Positions 34,786-44,273 are shown, counted from the stretch's first letter. The stretch: 64,000 bases of DNA from Oscillospiraceae bacterium (GCA_902786615.1 CADADE010000015.1:94843-158842), one strand, 5' to 3'. The notes: generated from the letters alone by a model not told the origin. Program-made: numbers and translations.

Positions 34786-34827
34786 AGGGAACAGATCCAT
34801 ATAATCCATTCCCTTTGCGTATTGTTA

Positions 34828-36127
34828 TCAAAGCACCATTGCCACGATGAAGTTATAGACCGCAGCGCAGCCGACGCTGATCGGCACCGCCACGAAGAGC
34901 AGGCGGTTGAAAAGGGCGTTGCGCTCCTCGTCATTGCCATAGGAGCCGAGGATCAGGCTGCCGCCGGAGGAGAAGGGGCTGATGGCGCTGCTCTGCGCGC
35001 CGAGGATGGTGCAGGCAAAGAGCGTGATCGGGTTGAGCAATGCCGGGGATCAGCGGGAAGAGAGCCGGGGCAACGACGCCGGTGGTGGAGCTGAAAAAGC
35101 TCATGAAAGCAGCGATGAAGCTGAACGCAATGGGCACGAGGAAGGTGGGCACGTTGTTGCCGATCCAGTGGGAAACAGCCTCGATAGTGCCGGCCTTGAC
35201 CGCAACGCCGATGAGCATGCCTGCGCCCGCGATCATGAGAATGGTGTTCCAGGGAACCTTTGCGATGGTCTCCTTCTGGGGAGCCAGGTTCAGCAGCAGG
35301 CCAATGACGGTGAAAACGAAGGCGACGAGGCCGACGTCGATCTTACCGGCGACATTCTTGATGAAGGCGACGTTCGGGAGCAGGAGCTTGAGCAGGGGGA
35401 AGATGAGCACGACGGCCATCATGATGAGCATGAGGTTGAGGGTGGTTTTCTGCTTGGCGGTGTAAGGCTCGGGCTTCTTAAAGGTGACGCCCTTGCCGAT
35501 GTCACGGTTGGACTTAAAGCCGAAGCGGAAGATGGCGATCAGGATCAGGGAGAAGACAATAGCGAGGCCGAAGACCTTCATCTCCGGGCCGAAGGTATCG
35601 GTCAGGGCCAGCTCCGGGGTCGCCTCATAGGCGGTATCCATCAGGCCGCGGAACACGACGCCCAGCGCCGCCGTCGGGAAGTTGCCGCCCGCCAGTGCGC
35701 CGCAGTTGATGGCGACAGCGCCGGTAAGCTTGTCCATCTTAGACTCCTCACAGATTGCCATGGTGATGGGGGCGAGAAAGGCCAGGACGGTGAAATAGGC
35801 AGCGCCCATGACGGAAAGGATGACCGCAACGAAGAAGAGCGCGAAAGGCAGCAGGCCGGGGAAGCTGCGGCAGGCATACAGGAGGCTGCCGGAGAGCTTT
35901 TCGAGGGTGCCGTTGATGGCGGCGAAGTTATAAAACAGGGAAACAGAAATGATCACGAACATGGTGCTGGTCGGCCACATGGCGATCAGCTCCTTGGGCT
36001 TGAGGCCCAGCATAAAACATCCGATGATATAGGCAAACGCGATGCAGAAGAAACCGGTGTTGATCTTCGTCTTGTAGCCGAGAACGACGGCCGCGGCAAT
36101 CGCCGCAATAATCAGAACGCCAAGCAT
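34828..36127 (-). CDS. SLC13/MatC-type anion permease, frameshifted
   Basis: Ten to twelve hydrophobic helices are visible, with VILSVMGAAYFTVLAFLAPITMAICEES, SFIAAFMSFFSSTTGVVAPALFPLIPG and a late GAQSSAISPFSSGGSLILGSYG block, typical of dicarboxylate/anion permeases of the SLC13 and MatC type. The frame breaks at about 35036-35046, after PLIPGIA; the final 66 residues lie in another frame beginning LNPITLFACTILG. A short deletion explains this; intact homologs have a longer loop here. Upstream helices show no other damage. It lies 14 bases after DUF6282 and 118 before the hydratase, likely importing their substrate, a di- or tricarboxylate. Confidence 0.8.
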
Positions 36128-36141
36128 GTTATATCCTCCCT

Positions 36142-37008
36142 TTATTTCTCTTCCAGATTCAGAAGTCCCATCTGAATACTGTGGGTCATGTAACGGAGCT
36201 GATCTTCGGGAATGCCGTGATCGGCCATGTACTGCATGTACTGCTCATAGGCGATCTCCCAGTTGGGATTCTCGGTCTGGCCGCCATCGGTGCTGATCAT
36301 GACGTTTTTGTAACCGACGGTCTTGATGACCTCCAGGTTTTCCGGGAGATTCGACTTGTACTTGCCGCCGCCCATGTTCTGGGCAAAACAGCGTTCGAGC
36401 AGTACGTCGTAGTCCTTGACGATACGGAGCTGATCTTCGATGCTCATGTCTACGATCCACCACTCGGGGTGTGTGACCACGACTTTTTTAAGCCCCATGG
36501 CGCGGGCGGCTTCCACGACGATGAAGCACTCCTCCGGGGAGACATGGCCGGTGCCGAGCACCACGTCGAAGTCCTTGACAAGCTGGAACACATCCCTGAG
36601 CTCCGGGACGATCTTTCCGTCGCGCACACAGGCAACGCCTGCCGAGGGATCCTTGCCCATCTTGGCGAGGTGGTTGCAGGCGGAAGCGGTGGGGAGCCAC
36701 ACGACCTTGCCGCCAAGCTTGAGTCCGCTTTCCACAGCGGCGGGGTTGATGCCGCCCATCTGGCGGTTGAGGGTGATGCTGCCGAACATCTGGAAATCGT
36801 TGTCGCCCCCGTGGACGATCTGGTTATGGCGGTTGCAGAGATAAGCGCGGTCCACCGTTGTGCCCTGGTGAGTCTTGATGACGATGGCGCGGGCGCCGAC
36901 ACGGATACCCGCCTCCATCAGTTCAAAGTCGTCATAGGCACGTACGCGGATATCAGGATTTGAGTGGACATGCATGTCGATGACGCCCTTCATGGATACC
37001 TTTGCCAT
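36142..37008 (-). CDS. DUF6282 amidohydrolase-like metal hydrolase
   Basis: The TIM-barrel amidohydrolase start is GVIDMHVHSNPDIRVRAYD (His-x-His near residue 13). Further metal ligands are plausible in KTHQG, GTGHVSPEE and THPEWW, and the C-terminal STDGGQ block with Asp. Length 288 residues matches DUF6282. Members are often called hydrolases of unknown substrate. It is the first gene of a three-gene transcript (DUF6282, permease, hydratase) divergent from a LysR regulator. I infer hydrolysis of an amide, ester or lactone to a carboxylic acid, but the reaction is not known. Start follows AAAGGAGAATACT. Confidence 0.8.
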   Translation of the reverse strand: MAKVSMKGVIDMHVHSNPDIRVRAYDDFELMEAGIRVGARAIVIKTHQGTTVDRAYLCNRHNQIVHGGDNDFQMFGSITLNRQMGGINPAAVESGLKLGGKVVWLPTASACNHLAKMGKDPSAGVACVRDGKIVPELRDVFQLVKDFDVVLGTGHVSPEECFIVVEAARAMGLKKVVVTHPEWWIVDMSIEDQLRIVKDYDVLLERCFAQNMGGGKYKSNLPENLEVIKTVGYKNVMISTDGGQTENPNWEIAYEQYMQYMADHGIPEDQLRYMTHSIQMGLLNLEEK

Positions 37009-37145
37009 AGTATTCTCCTTTCCGTTTTTTGATTTGCTTGCTTGTCTTTTGCTTGGCTATATTCTATAATATATGTTAAAGAATACGCAATCCAAAATCC
37101 CTAATGCGATATATCGGAAAAACAGATAGCAGGAGGAGTACCGGA

Positions 37146-38060
37146 ATGGATCTGAAGGATTTTCAGTATCTCATTGCGCTTGCCGATGAGGGCAGCGTAT
37201 CCAGGGCGGCAGATAAGCTGTACATGTCACAGTCGAGTCTGAGTCAGGCACTGCAGCAGTACGAGAGCGAGCTTGGCGTGAAGCTTTTTATCCGCACCTC
37301 CAAGGGTATCCACCCTACCGCAAACGGGGCTGTATTCATCAATCACCTGCGGCAGACCCTGTCCTATTATCGTCAGGCAAGAAGCGAGCTCTGGGATAAC
37401 GAGGGGATGAAGGGCGGACATGTGCGCTTTGGCATCAGCTCCTTTCGCGGCGCGCAGACGCTGCCGAAAATTCTAAAGCTCTTTTCCGCCGCCTACCCCG
37501 AGGTGCATGTGGATGTTTTTGAGGAACACAGCATGAAGCTGGAGGAGCTTCTGTTGGATGGAAAACTGGATGTGGCGGTAATCGCGCTCCCGGCTGCAAA
37601 GCTCAAAAACGAGGTGAGCCTGCTGACGAAGGACGAGGTCTGTCTCATTGCCCCAAAAGGCCACGCACTGAGTAAAAAAGCGCGCGTTTGTCCCGACGGC
37701 AGCCGCTGGGTCAGCATGAAGGATGCGGCGGCATATCCCCTGATCCTCAGCGGGCAGCATACCATACTCGGCAATATCAGCCGCAATCTGCTGCAAAAGG
37801 CGAAGATCAGATATACATGCGAGTATGACGACATTTCGGCGGCCATGGCGGTATCCATGGTCAAGGCCGGGATCGGCCTTGCCTTCACCTATGCCTCCTG
37901 CATGGATCCGGACGACCATCTGGAGTGCTTTCAGATCGGTGAAAAGGGCGTCTTTCTGGATCTGGGCGTGGCCCTTCCCTCCCGGGAATACTACTCCAAT
38001 GCCGCAAAGGCTCTGGAGGATATTGTCAAGGCGGTCTATCGGGACGCGGCCGGACGATAA
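37146..38060 (+). CDS. LysR-family transcriptional regulator
   Basis: N-terminal helix-turn-helix FQYLIALADEGSVSRAADKLYMSQSSLSQALQQYESELG is typical of LysR, followed by KLFIRTSKGIHPTANG. The rest is a two-lobe effector-binding domain (VRFGISSFRGAQTLP, VSLLTKDEVCLIAPKGH). Length 304 residues. ATG 37146 follows AGGAGGAGTACCGGA. It is divergent to DUF6282-permease-hydratase, the classic arrangement for a LysR activating its neighbours on binding their substrate. The 137-bp shared region has AT-rich elements (TATAATATATG near 37062-37072) suitable as operators; the exact site is not resolved. Confidence 0.92.
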   Translation: MDLKDFQYLIALADEGSVSRAADKLYMSQSSLSQALQQYESELGVKLFIRTSKGIHPTANGAVFINHLRQTLSYYRQARSELWDNEGMKGGHVRFGISSFRGAQTLPKILKLFSAAYPEVHVDVFEEHSMKLEELLLDGKLDVAVIALPAAKLKNEVSLLTKDEVCLIAPKGHALSKKARVCPDGSRWVSMKDAAAYPLILSGQHTILGNISRNLLQKAKIRYTCEYDDISAAMAVSMVKAGIGLAFTYASCMDPDDHLECFQIGEKGVFLDLGVALPSREYYSNAAKALEDIVKAVYRDAAGR

Positions 38061-38066
38061 AACACA

Positions 38067-38100
38067 CCGCAGCGATCCGGCTTCTGTCGGATGGCTGCGG
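38067..38100. terminator. Hairpin between convergent genes
   Basis: A 13-bp stem with one mismatch (38067-38079, 38088-38100) lies just past the LysR stop and near the end of the next gene. T-tail is weak. Confidence 0.5.
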
Positions 38101-38108
38101 CGCTTCCC

Positions 38109-38837
38109 TTATTTTGCTTCGCGCATTTTTTGAACCTGAGCGCTCAGGGCGTCCATCAGTTCCTTCTCATAGCCCGCGGGGATCTGTGCCGCCATGGTCT
38201 CGGAAAGCTCCGTCTGGCGGCTGGTTTCCGCGGTCAGATCGTCAACCGTGATGTCAAGGCCCGCCTGCCGCAGGCCGTCTGAAATGGCACCCCTCAGCTT
38301 TTCCTTGATGCCGCCGGAGCCCAGCAGGGACAGGCCATACTTTTCCAGCTTTGCCGGGGACATGAGTCTGCCCATGGAGAGCATCATCTTCGCCGCGCTC
38401 TTCAACACGCCGTTGTCCGCGCCCATGTGCTCAATCCTGTCGGTCACAAAAGGACTTTCCAACAGGGCGGCGTAATCGACCTCCACCTGCGAGGCAAGCA
38501 GGGTCATGCGCGCGCCCGGCCGATCGATCGCGACAAAGCGCCCGATGCGCACCAGAGGGCCGCCGAGAAATGCGGCCAGATGGCGGTTTGTGGCGCTGCG
38601 CAGGCGCTCTTCATGGGACATGATGAGCCAGATGACCATTTTGTCCTTCTCGTCGGTGTTCATGCTGTCCAGCACCGCGCAGGCGGCGGGAACCGCGTCC
38701 GCCCCAAGTCCCGCGAGAAAGCAGTCCAGCTCGTTTGGGGTTTCCTTTGCCGCACAGTGCTCCACCAGCGGCGGGAGCATGGCCTCGACACATTTGCGAT
38801 AGTTGATCTGTCCGATCTCCAGTCTGATATCCAGCAT
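38109..38837 (-). CDS. Unrecognised cytoplasmic protein
   Basis: The 242-residue product is mostly helical: MLPPLVEHCAAKETPNELDCFLAG, LIMSHEERLRSATNRHLAAFLGG, a middle MTLLASQVEVDYAALL, and a C-terminal segment ALSAQVQKMREAK. No signal peptide or membrane helix. The ATG at 38837 follows TGGAGGAGCCGT, a strong site. It has no obvious partner and I do not know the family. It could be a conserved Oscillospiraceae protein of unknown role. Confidence 0.7.
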   Translation of the reverse strand: MLDIRLEIGQINYRKCVEAMLPPLVEHCAAKETPNELDCFLAGLGADAVPAACAVLDSMNTDEKDKMVIWLIMSHEERLRSATNRHLAAFLGGPLVRIGRFVAIDRPGARMTLLASQVEVDYAALLESPFVTDRIEHMGADNGVLKSAAKMMLSMGRLMSPAKLEKYGLSLLGSGGIKEKLRGAISDGLRQAGLDITVDDLTAETSRQTELSETMAAQIPAGYEKELMDALSAQVQKMREAK

Positions 38838-38919
38838 ACGGCTCCTCCATACTTTAAGATAAACGCATCATAATCCAAATTCGTGCTCCTGTCAAACACT
38901 ATGTTCTGCGAGAGTCGGC

Positions 38920-38950
38920 AAAGGGGACGTCTCATTTCGAGACGCCCCCC
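38920..38950 (-). terminator. Terminator of the clostripain-family gene
   Basis: GGGGACGTCTC and GAGACGCCCCC (about 38923-38948) form a stem with a mismatch just past the stop; on the minus strand it ends CCCCTTTG. Confidence 0.55.
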
Positions 38951-38979
38951 CTTGTGTTTTACGCTGCTGCCGGGGCGGC

Positions 38980-41520
38980 TCAGTAATCTCTGCCGATGAA
39001 GCGGGGATCGAGCGCCCAGTTTGCGATTCTGTTGTTCTTGATCGTGGCGGAAATCACTGCGGAATAATAGCTGTCGCCGCGCTGGTCGGAAATCACCGCC
39101 GTGCAGAGATAGTAATCATCCGGCAGGGTCTCGCGCGTGATCTGTGTGCGCGGGCCGAAGCGGATTTTCTTTCCTTCGACCTTGGTGATGCTGTTGGTCT
39201 TGAGGTTAGCCTGGTCGTAAAGCGGCACGATGCTGCTGCCGATCTCGACCGTCTTGACACCTCTTGCGTTGACGAAATAGTTCAGATCGTCGTTTTCATC
39301 CAGCATCTCGCGCACGCCGGTGATGGTGAAAACCTCGCTGTCGCGGTTGCAGCTGAATTCCAGCCAGGACTGCTTGCCGTCGTACTTGACAGGCGAACGG
39401 TACAGGATGGCTGTGGGCGTGGAGGAGATGATCTCCACCGACAGCGGCACGCCGCCCATGGAAACCCATTTGCCGTCAAAGCTGCTGCTGAGGTGTCCCT
39501 CGCCATCGAGATAGACGCGCTCATCCCGTCCGTAATAAGTAATGGTCTGCTCCTCTTCATCCAGTTTGCCAAGCTCCAGGCGGTAGTCGGTAATCATGCT
39601 CTGCAGCTTTTCATCCACCGGGATCTGGAAGCCGTCGCTGTCAAACTCCGGCTTGTTGCTGCTGAAGCTGCGCAGGAGGTCAACGTCGAGAACCTGCGGC
39701 TTTGTCTTTGTAAGACTTGAGACATAGTCCTTGAGTTCCTCGTTCAGGCAGCCGGCCTGCTTGTAGTAGTACAGGGCGGTGATGTTGTCGTCGTCGCTGA
39801 TATTGTAAACATAGTCGAGATAGTACAGGAGGCTGTTGACGTCGTTGATCATGGTGGGCAGATACACCGCAATGCCGGTGGAATCGCTCAGAGAGCCGTT
39901 TTCACGGTGATACAGCACCGCTTCGCCCAGCAGGTCCTTGATTTTGCCGCACTCCTCGGGATAGCTGTCGATCATGTAATCCACGTAGTTGCCGAGATCG
40001 ACCGTGCCGAACACGTTGTAGTAGGACCCGCCGTAGCGCGTGGCCTTGCTGCCGCAGCGGCCGATCTCCGAGAGGACCCCGATATCCTTCACCGCGTCCT
40101 TGAGCTGGGTCCGGGCAAGCTCACAGTAGGCGTCGTACAGGGCGTCCGCCTTCTTCGCGTCGATGACGGAGAAGGTGACGTCGCTGCCGATCAGGGAGCG
40201 CAGGAAGTCGATCTCCAGCTTCGCGTTCTGGCCCATGTAGTAATCCGTGTAGGTGTCCGCGACCGTCATGGCGACCTTGGCGGGGCTCATGGTGGGATTC
40301 TCGCTCATGGTTTTGAGCAGCGGGGTGTAATCCCAGCCGTCGCCCGGCTCGGTCTCCTCGCTCAGACAGTAGTAATCGGCAAAGCCGCTGAGGGCGTGGG
40401 TCACCTCCAGCGAGGACATGAGGCAGGCGTCAAAGCCGATGATGTCATAGGGCGCCTTGCTTCTGTCGGTCCCGTAGACGTCGGTGAGCGCCTTGCGGAT
40501 ATCCTTGAGGGTGAAGTCGCCGCCGTAGACGGTATCCGAGCCGTAGCCGAAGGGGCCCGCGCCATGATCCCAAAAGACCAGAATGCGGTGATCGGACGGA
40601 TATTGCTTATCGCAGAAGCGCAGGAAATCCGCCACGGTATCGGGGTCTGCCGCCTTCTGCAGGGGCAGGTTCGCTACCTCGTTAAAGCTGCCGTTTTTGA
40701 AAAGGAAGCGCTGCGTGCGGTTGGGGTTGATGAGCTGGTTGGTCCAGCGCGTCGCGCCGCCGGTCTGGATCACGATGGAGATATTGTCCGACCACGCTTC
40801 GGCGGTCATCTCCCCGATATCGCTGGAGGCAAAGCCGTCGCGCTCGGCGATTTTGTTGGTCGTATCGGGCTCGGGCTCGGACGGCACGGGCACCTCGGGA
40901 TTATAGTAGAATGCGGGCAGCTCCAGGCCGTTTTCCTTCAGCTCGTCGTTAAAGCGCGTGAGCATGCCGATCCTGGCGGCGGATTTCTCAGCGGCGGCAG
41001 TCTCTTTGGCGTCCTTTGTCAGGATACTTGTCACATAGGACAGATCATTTTCGTAGTCGTCCTCCAGGTCTGCGCCGACCATATAGACGCAGATCGTCCA
41101 GGTATCCTTCTCCCCCACAGCGGGCAGGGCGTTGATGCGCGCCTCACCGGCCTCGTCGCGCGGGGACATGACGTAGATTTCCTCCCGCTGCTTATCCGTG
41201 AGCGGTTTGGTCCTGATCTCCTGAATGTAGTCTGACAGCATGCTGCCGAGCATCTGCTGTCCGAAGACGGCAAAGAACACACCCACCAGCGCCAGCACGA
41301 TCAGCGTCGTGCGCAGCCAGTAGTGCCAGGCCTTGATCGGCCACGGGGCATAGCGGTAGTACTCCCGCTCCTGACGGCGTTTTTCCGCCTTGGCCGCCTG
41401 CCAGCGGCGGCGGCGCTCCGCCCAGGTGAGCTTTTCCTTCACGGGCTTTGCCGGCGCGCTTTCGGCGGGCGCTGCCTGCGTGCTCTCCACAGGCGCTGTC
41501 TTTTGCTTATCGTTTTCCAT
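38980..41520 (-). CDS. Membrane-anchored clostripain-family (C11) cysteine peptidase
   Basis: C11 peptidases cleave after basic residues. Residues 1-65 are cytoplasmic, Pro/Ala/Lys-rich and strongly basic (AERRRRWQAAKAEKRRQ). One transmembrane helix spans about 69-88, so the remaining 750 residues are outside. Catalytic His is in LVFWDHGAGPFGYG (near 317), catalytic Cys in IIGFDACLMSSLEV (near 365). AEEETEPG-like LSEETEPGDGWDYTPLL follows, and the C-terminal 350 residues are beta-rich with a possible regulatory domain. Start ATG 41520 is preferred: AAAGGATTG is upstream and the earlier in-frame stretch is not protein-like. At 846 residues it is much longer than secreted clostripain. Substrates are unknown; a role in processing surface proteins is possible. 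Confidence 0.88.
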   Translation of the reverse strand: MENDKQKTAPVESTQAAPAESAPAKPVKEKLTWAERRRRWQAAKAEKRRQEREYYRYAPWPIKAWHYWLRTTLIVLALVGVFFAVFGQQMLGSMLSDYIQEIRTKPLTDKQREEIYVMSPRDEAGEARINALPAVGEKDTWTICVYMVGADLEDDYENDLSYVTSILTKDAKETAAAEKSAARIGMLTRFNDELKENGLELPAFYYNPEVPVPSEPEPDTTNKIAERDGFASSDIGEMTAEAWSDNISIVIQTGGATRWTNQLINPNRTQRFLFKNGSFNEVANLPLQKAADPDTVADFLRFCDKQYPSDHRILVFWDHGAGPFGYGSDTVYGGDFTLKDIRKALTDVYGTDRSKAPYDIIGFDACLMSSLEVTHALSGFADYYCLSEETEPGDGWDYTPLLKTMSENPTMSPAKVAMTVADTYTDYYMGQNAKLEIDFLRSLIGSDVTFSVIDAKKADALYDAYCELARTQLKDAVKDIGVLSEIGRCGSKATRYGGSYYNVFGTVDLGNYVDYMIDSYPEECGKIKDLLGEAVLYHRENGSLSDSTGIAVYLPTMINDVNSLLYYLDYVYNISDDDNITALYYYKQAGCLNEELKDYVSSLTKTKPQVLDVDLLRSFSSNKPEFDSDGFQIPVDEKLQSMITDYRLELGKLDEEEQTITYYGRDERVYLDGEGHLSSSFDGKWVSMGGVPLSVEIISSTPTAILYRSPVKYDGKQSWLEFSCNRDSEVFTITGVREMLDENDDLNYFVNARGVKTVEIGSSIVPLYDQANLKTNSITKVEGKKIRFGPRTQITRETLPDDYYLCTAVISDQRGDSYYSAVISATIKNNRIANWALDPRFIGRDY

Positions 41521-41707
41521 ACAGCACAATCCTTTCCAAAAATAGTTTCTCTGTATTTGAGTATATTCCGATGCGGCGTCCCCTGTCAAGAAAAAACAAG
41601 CGCCGGAAGCCCCGCGCCGATTTGCTTTTTTATCCTTGCGCCCGGCTTGACCCGGGGGTTGCGGCGTGCTATAGTAGCGGCAGAAAAAGACGCGGGAGGC
41701 GTTGTTC

Positions 41708-42058
41708 ATGTCAATCTTTCATTTCAAAAAAAGAGTGGAAATATTCAAAAAGCGCGACCGCCAGAGCTGGCAGGAGATACGCGACGCCTTGAAGCAGGCC
41801 GGTCTTCCCGGCGTAAAATCCGGCCACTATCTGCAGGAGACCGTGCTCGGCGGCGGCTGCGGGGCAAAGCTCGATCCCCGCGACTTCGGGAGCCGAGGCA
41901 AAATCGACCGGGATATCTACTGGGTCAGCGTCCCGGAGGAAGATGTGGAAAAGGCCCGCGATATCCTGCGGCAAAACGGCCTTGTACCCGTGGTGGAGGA
42001 CAACGTCCTCCAGGACGCGGCCCTGCGCAAGAAGCCGAAGGAGGATTATTTCGGATAA
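41708..42058 (+). CDS. Small basic protein, unknown
   Basis: The 116-residue product begins MSIFHFKKRVEIFKKRDRQSWQEIRDALKQAG, then GLPGVKSGHYLQE, a Gly/Cys turn GGGCGAKLDP, and a C-terminal half IYWVSVPEEDVEKARDILRQNGL that resembles the DUF2007-type alpha/beta fold in which VPEEDVEKAREIL is typical. Start ATG 41708 follows GGGAGGCGTTGTTC. It has its own terminator. Function unknown. Confidence 0.7.
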   Translation: MSIFHFKKRVEIFKKRDRQSWQEIRDALKQAGLPGVKSGHYLQETVLGGGCGAKLDPRDFGSRGKIDRDIYWVSVPEEDVEKARDILRQNGLVPVVEDNVLQDAALRKKPKEDYFG

Positions 42059-42065
42059 AGCGCGC

Positions 42066-42100
42066 AAAGGGGCTGTCTCAGAACGAGACAGCCCCTTTTT
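42066..42100 (+). terminator. Terminator of the small gene
   Basis: Perfect 14-bp stem (42066-42079, 42085-42098) ending in TTTTT. Confidence 0.93.
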
Positions 42101-42141
42101 ATTTCCTCGGAGATTCGCCCCTCCGTCGATACGCGAGCGGA

Positions 42142-42333
42142 TTATTCGCCTCCGAGGAGCTTGTTGATCATCTTGCGGGCGGAGAAAAAGAGATAGCCGG
42201 CGCACAGCAGGCCGCCGCAGACCAGGATCGTGGTCACGGTGTTCTTGAACTTTCTGGCAGCCTCTTCCTCTTCCTTTCTCTTCTTGTAAGCCGCGATCAG
42301 CTCGGAGATTTTTTCTGTGATAAACTTAAACAT
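42142..42333 (-). CDS. Small single-pass membrane protein of 63 residues
   Basis: ATG 42333 follows AAAGGAGGCTTTGCC, a near-perfect site, and is chosen over a longer frame. Residues 1-33 are a Lys/Glu-rich amphipathic helix (ISELIAAYKKRKEEEEAARKFK), residues 35-53 a membrane helix (TVTTILVCGGLLCAGYLFF), with a short basic end. It resembles small phage-shock or YtxH-like membrane proteins only in layout. Confidence 0.75.
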   Translation of the reverse strand: MFKFITEKISELIAAYKKRKEEEEAARKFKNTVTTILVCGGLLCAGYLFFSARKMINKLLGGE

Positions 42334-42446
42334 GGCAAAGCCTCCTTTAAATGGTGAATGCATTATACCGTAATTCGACCGTTTTCGCAAGTCTTATTTA
42401 TCCCGCGCAGCCGGCTCAGGCTGGGAAAATCATCCTGTCTGCACTC

Positions 42447-42475
42447 TTGCAATAAAGCCGGAAATAGTATAGAAT
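42447..42475 (+). promoter_or_regulatory. Promoter of the secreted 5'-nucleotidase gene
   Basis: TTGCAA (42447-42452), 17-base spacer, TAGAAT (42470-42475), about 45 bases before the start codon. Confidence 0.8.
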
Positions 42476-42522
42476 AGAAGAGCTTAAGCGGCACTATATT
42501 TCAAGAAAGAGAGGTCATGAAA

Positions 42523-44190
42523 ATGAAAAAACGCATTCTCGCGCTGGTTCTTCTCGTTGTCATGATGCTGAGCCTGACAAGCTTCCGGGCTTTTGCGGAG
42601 GAAAATGAGAAGGATCTCATCATTCTCTACACCAGTGACGTCCACTGCGGCATCGATCAGGGCTGGGGCTACGCCGGCCTGTACGCTGTCAAGGAAAACC
42701 TGTCCTCGAAGTACGACGTGCTTCTTGTCGACGACGGCGACGCCATCCAGGGCGAGCCGATCGGCACCATGACCACGGGCGAGGCCATCATCGACATCAT
42801 GAACGTCATGGGCTACGATGTAGCGATCCCCGGCAACCATGAGTTCGACTACGGCGTCGACCGCTTCCTGGAGCTTGCGAAGAAAGCAAACTTCCCCTAC
42901 ATCAGCTGCAACTTCAACAAGGAAGGCGAGCTTCTTTTTGACCCTTGGCTTATTAAGGAAGTCGGCGGCAGAAAGATCGGCTTTGTCGGCGTCACCACCC
43001 CCGACACTCTGCGCGCCTCCACCCCGACCTACTTCATGGATGAAAACAACAACTATATCTACGGCTTCCTTCAGGACAAGACCGGCCAGCCCCTGTACGA
43101 CGCCGTACAGAAGGCAGCTGACGACTGCCGCGCCGCAGGCGCCGATTACGTGATCCTGATAGGCCACCTCGGCAACGAGACCGAGTGCTCCCCCTGGATG
43201 TACAGCGAAGTGATCGAGAACGTCAGCGGCATCGACGCCATGCTCGACGGTCACAGCCATGACACGGATCAGGTCATTGTGAAGGACAAGGACGGCAAGG
43301 ACGTTGTCCGCTCCGCCTGCGGCACCAAGCTGGGCGATATCGGCGTACTGACCATCACCCGCGACGGCAAGATTTCTTCCGAGCTCTACCCCTGGAACAG
43401 CAGCAGCTCTCTGCCCACGCTGCTCGGCATCGAGAACAAGGCCTCCGAGGCTGTCTACGAAGGCGCTGCCGAGCTCAAGGCCAAGCTTGCCGAGGTCGTT
43501 GCCACCAGCACGGTTGACCTCTACTTCTACGATCCCGAGACCATGAAGGACGGCGAGAAGCCCGTGCGCATCATCCGCCGCGCCGAAACCAACCTCGGCG
43601 ATCTCTGCACCGACGCCTACCTTGACCAGTCCGGCGCCGATATTGCCTTTGTTAACGGCGGCGGTATCCGCGTGCCCATCTCGAAGGGCGACATCACCCT
43701 CAACGACATTCTGAAGGTTCATCCCTTTGGCAACAGCCTGACCGTGATCGAGGTCACCGGCCAGCAGGTTCTGGATGCGCTTGAGTGGTCCGTGCACGCC
43801 CTGCCCGGTGAGTTCGGCGGCTTCAATCAGGTTGCGGGTATTACCTTCGAGTATGACTCCTCCATTGATTCTCCCTGCGTAGTTGACGACAACGGCTTCT
43901 TTGACCACGTAGACGACAGCATGGAGCGCCGTGTGCGCAGCGTCAAGGTCGGCGGCGAGGAGCTTGACCCCGCCAAGACCTACACGCTCGCCAGCGTCGA
44001 CTACCAGCTTCTGAACCACGGCGACGGCTACACCATGTATGACGGCGCGCCCGTCCTCCAGAAGTCTGTGAAGCTCGACAACCAGGTCCTCATCGACTAC
44101 GTTACCGGTACCCTCGGCGGTCAGATCGGCGCGGGCTACGAGAATCCCTACGGTCAGGGCCGTATCGTCGCGGTCAACCAGGAAGGCTGA
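42523..44190 (+). CDS. Secreted 5'-nucleotidase / UDP-sugar hydrolase family protein
   Basis: Members dephosphorylate nucleotides outside the cell to release nucleosides and phosphate. A signal peptide (RILALVLLVVMMLSLTS, cut near AFAEE) is followed by a calcineurin-like phosphoesterase domain: LYTSDVHCG, DGDAIQGEP, GNHEFDYG, HLGNE and DGHSHD, all metal-binding blocks. The C-terminal 5_nucleotid_C domain contains FVNGGGIRVPI and DYQLLNHGDGYTM for substrate binding. The usual TNDxHG is replaced by TSDVHCG. Length about 555 residues is standard. Start 42523 is 8 bases after GAGAGG; ATG 42517 is too close. No C-terminal sorting signal is seen, so it is probably released. Confidence 0.92.
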   Translation: MKKRILALVLLVVMMLSLTSFRAFAEENEKDLIILYTSDVHCGIDQGWGYAGLYAVKENLSSKYDVLLVDDGDAIQGEPIGTMTTGEAIIDIMNVMGYDVAIPGNHEFDYGVDRFLELAKKANFPYISCNFNKEGELLFDPWLIKEVGGRKIGFVGVTTPDTLRASTPTYFMDENNNYIYGFLQDKTGQPLYDAVQKAADDCRAAGADYVILIGHLGNETECSPWMYSEVIENVSGIDAMLDGHSHDTDQVIVKDKDGKDVVRSACGTKLGDIGVLTITRDGKISSELYPWNSSSSLPTLLGIENKASEAVYEGAAELKAKLAEVVATSTVDLYFYDPETMKDGEKPVRIIRRAETNLGDLCTDAYLDQSGADIAFVNGGGIRVPISKGDITLNDILKVHPFGNSLTVIEVTGQQVLDALEWSVHALPGEFGGFNQVAGITFEYDSSIDSPCVVDDNGFFDHVDDSMERRVRSVKVGGEELDPAKTYTLASVDYQLLNHGDGYTMYDGAPVLQKSVKLDNQVLIDYVTGTLGGQIGAGYENPYGQGRIVAVNQEG

Positions 44191-44220
44191 GCCGCATACG
44201 ACGCCCATCTGAATCAACGC

Positions 44221-44259
44221 AAAAAGCATCCCCGGAAATTTTCCCGGGGATGCTTTTTT
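44221..44259 (+). terminator. Terminator of the 5'-nucleotidase gene
   Basis: AAAAAGCATCCCCGG (44221-44235) pairs with 44244-44258, ending in a run of six T. Confidence 0.93.
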
Positions 44260-44273
44260 GCGCTTCCCTTTTA

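Noticed and set aside
41521..41709. N-terminal extension of the clostripain-like protein
   Set aside because: No ribosome site for the extended start, and sequence is not protein-like; ATG 41520 fits better.
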